DNA of 9,420 nt, from contig DASXSF010000033.1 in assembly GCA_036506155.1 (NCBI GenBank), forward strand, positions 1-9,420. Direction: 5' to 3'. Shown in pieces: positions 6,167 to 9,420 of this stretch. Below the pieces are notes generated by a model. It did not search any database. It saw only the letters and a list, made by a program, of their open reading frames with translations, and was not told the origin of the DNA. Numbering within the stretch: position 1 is the first letter of the stretch; every line of letters begins with the position of its first letter. The position numbers and the translations under genes were made by a program. This DNA comes from DASXRA01 sp036506155 (GTDB lineage: Bacteria > Actinomycetota > Actinomycetes > Mycobacteriales > Jatrophihabitantaceae).

Positions 6167-6463
6167 ATGACCGAACGACTCGCGTTGCTCGCACAGTTGG
6201 AGGCCAAGCCGGGCACGGGGGACCGGCTCGGCACCGTTCTCGAATCGGCGCGCGCGCTGGCGGTGGCCGAGACCGCGACGGTGAGTTGGTACGCGTTCCG
6301 GATCAGCGACACCCGGTTCGGCATCTTCGACACGTTTGAGACCGACGAGGGGCGCCAGGCGCATCTCAACGGCGAGATCCCGGCAGCATTGGGCCAGGTC
6401 GCAGACGATCTGCTCGCCGGTGCTCCGGACATCCAGCCGGTCGAGATCGTCGCCGTCAAGTAA
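6167..6463 (+). CDS. Antibiotic biosynthesis monooxygenase (ABM) domain protein, putative quinol monooxygenase
   Basis: The 98-residue protein matches the small ferredoxin-like ABM fold: LALLAQLEAKPGTGDRL at the N-terminus, the central strand VSWYAFRISDTRFGIFDTF (residues about 39-57), then EGRQAHLNGEIPAAL and a final strand PDIQPVEIVAVK. Such proteins form dimers; some, like ActVA-Orf6 and YgiN, oxidise quinols or polyketide intermediates without a cofactor, while others have no known activity. The ATG at 6167 is preceded by GGAG eight bases upstream. It follows the minimal zinc-finger gene by 71 bases and precedes the acetyltransferase by five, so at least the latter pair is co-transcribed. 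The family call is good; the chemistry is open. Confidence 0.85.
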   Translation: MTERLALLAQLEAKPGTGDRLGTVLESARALAVAETATVSWYAFRISDTRFGIFDTFETDEGRQAHLNGEIPAALGQVADDLLAGAPDIQPVEIVAVK

Positions 6464-6468
6464 CCGCT

Positions 6469-7188
6469 GTGTCGCCGACGGTTCTGCCCGGGCAGGAGAC
6501 CCTGCTGGCGTGTTGGAGCGCGTTAGCCCAACTGTCTTCCGGCGCGTCGATCCACCACGATCCGCTCGTCACGGCAGCGGTGTTCCCGTCGTGGGCACCG
6601 TTGAACAACGCGATCGTGCTCGGCGGCTCGGGTCTTGCCGCGGCGGACCGGGCGGCGCCCCTTTACTGCAAGTCGGGTGTCGACGTGTGGGCGCTGTGGC
6701 TGCCCAGCCGTATCACCGACCTGGAGGCACCCGACCAGATCGGCGAGATCGGCGCCCTCAAGCGTGATACCACGACCCTAGTCATGCGGGCATCGCTGTC
6801 GGCCGGGCTGCGGCACGATGAGCGGGTGGTGCGCACCTCGATCGCCACAGCTACCCGGGCCGGCGACGAACCGGTTCCTGTCGAGGACCTGGGCGAACCC
6901 GACCGCCTGCCATGCCTCCGCGCCTGGGCGCTGGTCCGCGACGAGCAGGCTGTCGCAGCGGCTTGGAGTTTCGTGCACCGGAGCGACTGCGGGATCTACG
7001 CGGTCGGCACCGTTCCGGCGATGCGGCGGCGAGGGTTTGCCCGGGCCCTGGTTGAGCACGTACTCGCCGACGCGTGGCGCGCCGGGGCACGGACTGCCAG
7101 CTTGCAGTCGACGCTCATGGGCCGGCCCCTCTATGAGTCGCTGGGCTTCGAGCCCGTCGGCCGCTACGAAGAATGGATCTCCCGCTGA
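6469..7188 (+). CDS. GNAT family N-acetyltransferase
   Basis: A 239-residue protein. Its C-terminal half is a GNAT domain: ALVRDEQAVAAAWSFVH (strands 2-3), IYAVGTVPAMRRRGFARALVEHVLADA (residues about 176-202) with the acetyl-CoA pyrophosphate loop RRRGFA, and the closing LYESLGFEPVGRYEEW (221-236). The N-terminal ~110 residues, including PSWAPLNNAIV and VDVWALWLP, form a second, more divergent half common in actinobacterial two-lobed GNATs. It uses a GTG at 6469, five bases after the ABM stop and without a clear ribosome binding site, so it probably relies on coupling. Acetyl-CoA-dependent N-acetylation is expected; the acceptor (drug, amine or protein) is unknown. Its stop is five bases from the stop of the opposite-strand SDR gene, so the two transcripts should overlap. 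Confidence 0.9.
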   Translation: MSPTVLPGQETLLACWSALAQLSSGASIHHDPLVTAAVFPSWAPLNNAIVLGGSGLAAADRAAPLYCKSGVDVWALWLPSRITDLEAPDQIGEIGALKRDTTTLVMRASLSAGLRHDERVVRTSIATATRAGDEPVPVEDLGEPDRLPCLRAWALVRDEQAVAAAWSFVHRSDCGIYAVGTVPAMRRRGFARALVEHVLADAWRAGARTASLQSTLMGRPLYESLGFEPVGRYEEWISR

Positions 7189-7193
7189 CATTG

Positions 7194-7910
7194 CTAGGTC
7201 GACGCCATCTGCTGCTCGAACGCCGCGTGATCCGCTCGCCAGGCCTGGTAGCCCGCCTGCGCCATCGGGTCGGGGAAAATATCGCTGTGGCCGGCCTCGA
7301 TGCCGTCGAGGATCGCGGCGGCAACGTTCGGGGCAGCGGTCTTCGTGATAGGGAAGTCGCGGATCATGTCAGTGTCGACAGCGCCCGGGAACACCCCGTG
7401 CACCGTGATCTGCTTGCCGGCGAGTTGGGCGCGCAAGGCCTGCGTGATCGATGCGGCCGCAGCCTTGGAAGCGCTGTAGCCACCCATTGGCGGCACGGAC
7501 CCGAAGACGACCAGGCTGAGCACGTTGACGATGCCACCGCCGCCGTTGTCTTCAAGCACCGAAGCGAAGGCCCGGGACATGGCGAGCGTGCCGAGGAAGT
7601 TGGTCCGCATGTCGGACTCGAACGCGCCTAGATCGCCGGACAGTGCGTCGGCCAAGGCGAGCGACCCGCCGTTGTTGACCAGCAGCGTGGTGTCCCTTGC
7701 CGCCTCGGCTGCCCGGGTGACTTGGTCGGCGTCGGTGATGTCGAGGCGCACCGGCACGGTGCGCGGATCACGCAGATCGTCCAGCGTCTCGACGCGCCGC
7801 GCGGCGGCGTACACCTTGGCCGCGCCGCGCTGCAGCAGGGCCTCGACGAGGGCGCGGCCCAGCCCTCGGTTTGCTCCGGATACGAAGGCGATGGTTCCGT
7901 TGATGTGCAT
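7194..7910 (-). CDS. SDR family NAD(P)-dependent oxidoreductase
   Basis: The 238-residue protein is a classical short-chain dehydrogenase/reductase. The cofactor loop is SGANRGLG (residues 11-18), D57 lies in VRLDITD, the beta-4 motif is NNGG (79-82, where NNAG is usual), and the catalytic tetrad is N104, S132, Y145 and K149 (YSASK). HGVFPGAVDTDM (171-182) is the normal PG motif. AARR at residues 36-39 suggests NADP preference, as an inference. The start is the ATG at 7910 with GAGGAG about 7 bases upstream. It is divergent from an XRE/MmyB-type regulator with inverted repeats between them, a common arrangement in actinobacteria in which the regulator controls the SDR. The substrate cannot be predicted. 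Confidence 0.94.
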   Translation of the reverse strand: MHINGTIAFVSGANRGLGRALVEALLQRGAAKVYAAARRVETLDDLRDPRTVPVRLDITDADQVTRAAEAARDTTLLVNNGGSLALADALSGDLGAFESDMRTNFLGTLAMSRAFASVLEDNGGGGIVNVLSLVVFGSVPPMGGYSASKAAAASITQALRAQLAGKQITVHGVFPGAVDTDMIRDFPITKTAAPNVAAAILDGIEAGHSDIFPDPMAQAGYQAWRADHAAFEQQMAST

Positions 7911-7933
7911 GGTCGTTCTCCTCGAAGTGGTCG

Positions 7934-8025
7934 GTTCCGCTGCTCAGCATCGATCGGCCGCGGAACGGGGCCCGGTGCTCTGTTTGACCGGAGGCGCCGC
8001 CAACCTGGGTCTGGCAGAACCAGGT
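7934..8025. promoter_or_regulatory. Divergent intergenic control region with two inverted repeats
   Basis: The 147 bases between the SDR and the XRE regulator contain GTTCCGC (7934-7940) with GCGGAAC (7960-7966), 19 bases apart, and ACCTGG (8003-8008) with CCAGGT (8020-8025), 11 bases apart. The second lies 33 bases before the regulator ATG and is a good candidate operator for a dimeric HTH protein controlling both directions. No unambiguous -35/-10 pairs were found. Confidence 0.4.
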
Positions 8026-8057
8026 AACGGGCGTGCCGGCTCGGCAGACTGAGCGTG

Positions 8058-8902
8058 ATGGACCGACGCACCGAACTCGCGCAGTTCCTGAGCTCGCGCC
8101 GGGCCCGCCTGCAGCCCGACGCGGTCGGCGTCGCGCCGTACGGCGGCCGACGTCGGGTGCACGGCCTGCGCCGCGAGGAGGTCGCCCAGCTCGCCGGTGT
8201 CAGCGTCGACTACTACGTACGCCTCGAGCAGGGTCGGGCCGGCAACGTATCCGAGGCGGTACTCGGAGCCGTGGCCCGCGCACTACAACTCGACGACCAG
8301 GAGCGGGATCACCTCGCACGCCTGGCCCGGCCGGGCCGGCCTTCCCGCAGAACTCCCGCGCCGCAGCGGATTCGCCAGTCCGTTCTGGACCTGCTGGACG
8401 CGATGAGCGATGCCGCCGCATTCGTGGTTGGGCGGCGAACGGACGTCCTGGCGCGCAACCCGCTGGGTACCGCATTGATCGCCGACTTCAGGGGCTGCCT
8501 GCCCGGCAGCGCAACTTCGCCCGCCTGATGTTCTGTGACGGGCAGGCCCAGGCGCTGTTCGCCGACTGGCCCGCCAAGGCGCGCGACCTGGTGGCGTTCC
8601 TGCACGTCGACGCCGGCCGGCACCAGGACGACCCGGCGCTGGCCGAATTGGTCGGGGAGCTGTCCGTGCGCAGTGAGCTGTTCCGCAGCCTCTGGGCTGG
8701 ACACCCGGTGCGCGACAAGGGTCACGCCACCGTTCGTATCCTGCACCCAGTCGTCGGCGCTATGGACCTTTCATACGAGGCGCTACGACTGCCGGATGCC
8801 GACCAGACCCTCGTCACCTACAGCGCCCCGCGGTCGTCCGCGGCCGCCGTCACGCTGCGGCTGCTCGCGTCGTGGCACGCCGACGCGCATCCGACCACCT
8901 AA
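8058..8902 (+). pseudogene. XRE family regulator with MmyB-like ligand-binding domain, broken by a one-base frameshift
   Basis: The first frame gives an XRE DNA-binding domain (GLRREEVAQLAGVSVDYYVRLEQGR, residues about 37-60), then the beginning of the MmyB-like PAS-related domain up to GTALIADFRG (residue 146). There the frame shifts; unshifted it ends at 8526-8528 with unrelated residues. In the -1 frame the domain resumes as LPARQRNFARLMF, then DWPAKARDLVAFLHVDAGRH, VRSELFRSLWAGHPVRDK and LRLLASWHADA, ending at the TAA at 8900-8902. The break is in the run of four Gs at 8491-8494; a fifth G would give an intact protein of 281 residues, the usual family length. The start is the ATG at 8058, with an adjacent GTG at 8055. 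Intact members repress or activate a divergent SDR gene. It is either a recent pseudogene or a homopolymer sequencing error; the rest of the coding sequence looks undamaged, which favours recent or artefactual. Confidence 0.88.
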
Positions 8903-8907
8903 ACCGA

Positions 8908-8946
8908 CCGGCCGGCCAGCAACGACGGTGTCGACGGGCCGGCCGG
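8908..8946. terminator. GC-rich hairpin between convergent frames, possible bidirectional terminator
   Basis: CCGGCCGGCC at 8908-8917 and GGCCGGCCGG at 8937-8946 form a perfect 10-bp stem around a 19-base loop, which can itself fold through CGAC/GTCG. It begins six bases after the XRE stop and lies 11 bases beyond the stop of the minus-strand relic at 8958. There is no T-tract on either side, so termination would depend on the stem alone, as is often seen in high-GC actinobacteria. Confidence 0.45.
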
Positions 8947-8957
8947 ACTGCGGGAGA

Positions 8958-9179
8958 TCAGCCGGCGACGATGTCCTCGCCACCGTCCGAGCCGGGAACG
9001 GTTACCGAGCCGATGGCCGACAGGGTTCTGTCGGTATCGATGCGGAACTCGTCGAGGACGACGCCGTGCGTGCTTAGCTCGCCACTCTGCCGCACGCGGC
9101 CGACCGCAGCGGGCAGCCTGGAGCTCGGACAGACCAGCCGAGGCGCACGGCACTCGTACTGCGTCACGGCGCTGAGCAT
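8958..9179 (-). pseudogene. Short C-terminal relic, possibly of a beta-propeller/lactonase-like protein
   Basis: The minus-strand frame ends with STHGVVLDEFRIDTD, then RTLSAIGSVTVPGSDGGEDIVAG. This resembles the last blade of YVTN/lactonase-type seven-bladed propellers, which often end in a strand, a VGSVTVPG-like turn and EGIVA. The ATG at 9179 has no ribosome binding site, and upstream residues do not look like a protein start, so I read this as the surviving end of a larger gene and not a 73-residue protein. The resemblance is from memory of the family pattern and is weak. It could also be a chance frame. Confidence 0.35.
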
Positions 9180-9278
9180 CGTGCCGGGCGCCGAAACACT
9201 TCACCACATTGGTGCATCGGCGTGACATGAGAACGATCGATCTAGCTCGATAAGGCGCATCTCTCGCTAGCAGGAAGA

Positions 9279-9310
9279 TGAAGAGCCGCGGTGTTCGCCG
9301 CGGCTCTTCA
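9279..9310 (-). terminator. Perfect 13-bp hairpin, likely terminator of the minus-strand gene at the right edge
   Basis: TGAAGAGCCGCGG (9279-9291) pairs perfectly with CCGCGGCTCTTCA (9298-9310) around a six-base loop. Read on the minus strand, it follows the stop at 9331-9333 by about 20 bases and is followed by a pyrimidine-rich TCTTCC stretch. On the plus strand no T-rich tail follows. This points to termination of a gene entering from the right on the minus strand. Confidence 0.7.
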
Positions 9311-9330
9311 GGGTCGCCTCCGTCCGCCGT

Positions 9331-9420
9331 TCACTGCGCGGGAGGCTGTTTTCTTGCCGTTCTGTGGTGAAGCCGTTCGGGGTCCGCCACAGACCGGAGT
9401 TTCGATCTACCTGGGTGGGA
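9331..9420 (-). CDS. C-terminal end of an unidentified minus-strand gene (partial)
   Basis: A minus-strand frame is open from the right edge to a TGA at 9331-9333. It gives 29 residues, ending VADPERLHHRTARKQPPAQ. The main support is position: the stop is followed directly by the strong hairpin at 9279-9310. The basic, proline-ended tail carries no recognisable domain, and no function is proposed. Confidence 0.4.
   Translation of the reverse strand, partial: SHPGRSKLRSVADPERLHHRTARKQPPAQ

Noticed and set aside
7173..7631. Plus-strand 152-residue frame overlapping the SDR gene
   Set aside because: Antisense shadow of the SDR, whose catalytic and cofactor motifs are intact on the minus strand.
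8872..9225. Plus-strand 117-residue frame after the XRE regulator
   Set aside because: It runs through the GGCC hairpin, has no motif or ribosome binding site, and is opposite the more protein-like minus-strand fragment.
9236..9251. ATCGA-N6-TCGAT palindrome near the right edge
   Set aside because: Only five-base arms, with no gene start positioned to use it; expected by chance.

Overview
The window is GC-rich throughout. Its reading frames use GC-ending codons, GTG starts are common, and the gene families (paired ECF sigma and zinc anti-sigma factors, an XRE/MmyB-type regulator next to an SDR, a 14-TM DHA2 pump) are typical of Actinomycetota. I cannot name a genus from the sequence. No rRNA, tRNA, CRISPR array or complete insertion sequence was found.

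Layout. Positions 1-1670 are a decayed left flank. On the minus strand there is the start of a gene with a signal or membrane segment, running off the left edge; a relic of a DrrA-type ABC transporter ATPase; and an AraC/GlxA-type regulator that has lost most of its N-terminal domain and carries a one-base frameshift. Positions 1672-7188 are an intact plus-strand block: a flavodoxin-fold oxidoreductase; a zinc anti-sigma factor followed by its ECF sigma factor; a DHA2 drug-efflux pump; a second ECF sigma factor followed by a minimal zinc-finger protein; an antibiotic-biosynthesis-monooxygenase-like protein; and a GNAT acetyltransferase. Positions 7194-7910 (minus) hold an SDR oxidoreductase, tail-to-tail with the acetyltransferase. 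It is divergent from an XRE/MmyB-type regulator (8058-8902) that is broken by a one-base shift in a G run. The right flank holds a GC-rich hairpin, a short minus-strand relic, a perfect 13-bp hairpin and the tail of another minus-strand gene.

How the genes may work together (inference). The intact block pairs two sigma/anti-sigma switches with a flavin reductase, a quinol-monooxygenase-like protein, an export pump, an acetyltransferase and an SDR. This set fits a redox, electrophile or antibiotic stress response. Both anti-sigma proteins are small and soluble and carry a C...HxxxCxxC zinc site, so an intracellular thiol or redox signal is the simplest idea. The two cassettes have opposite gene orders. 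Every frame break I could reconstruct is explained by one missing base, so sequencing error must be separated from real decay before the broken regulators are called pseudogenes.
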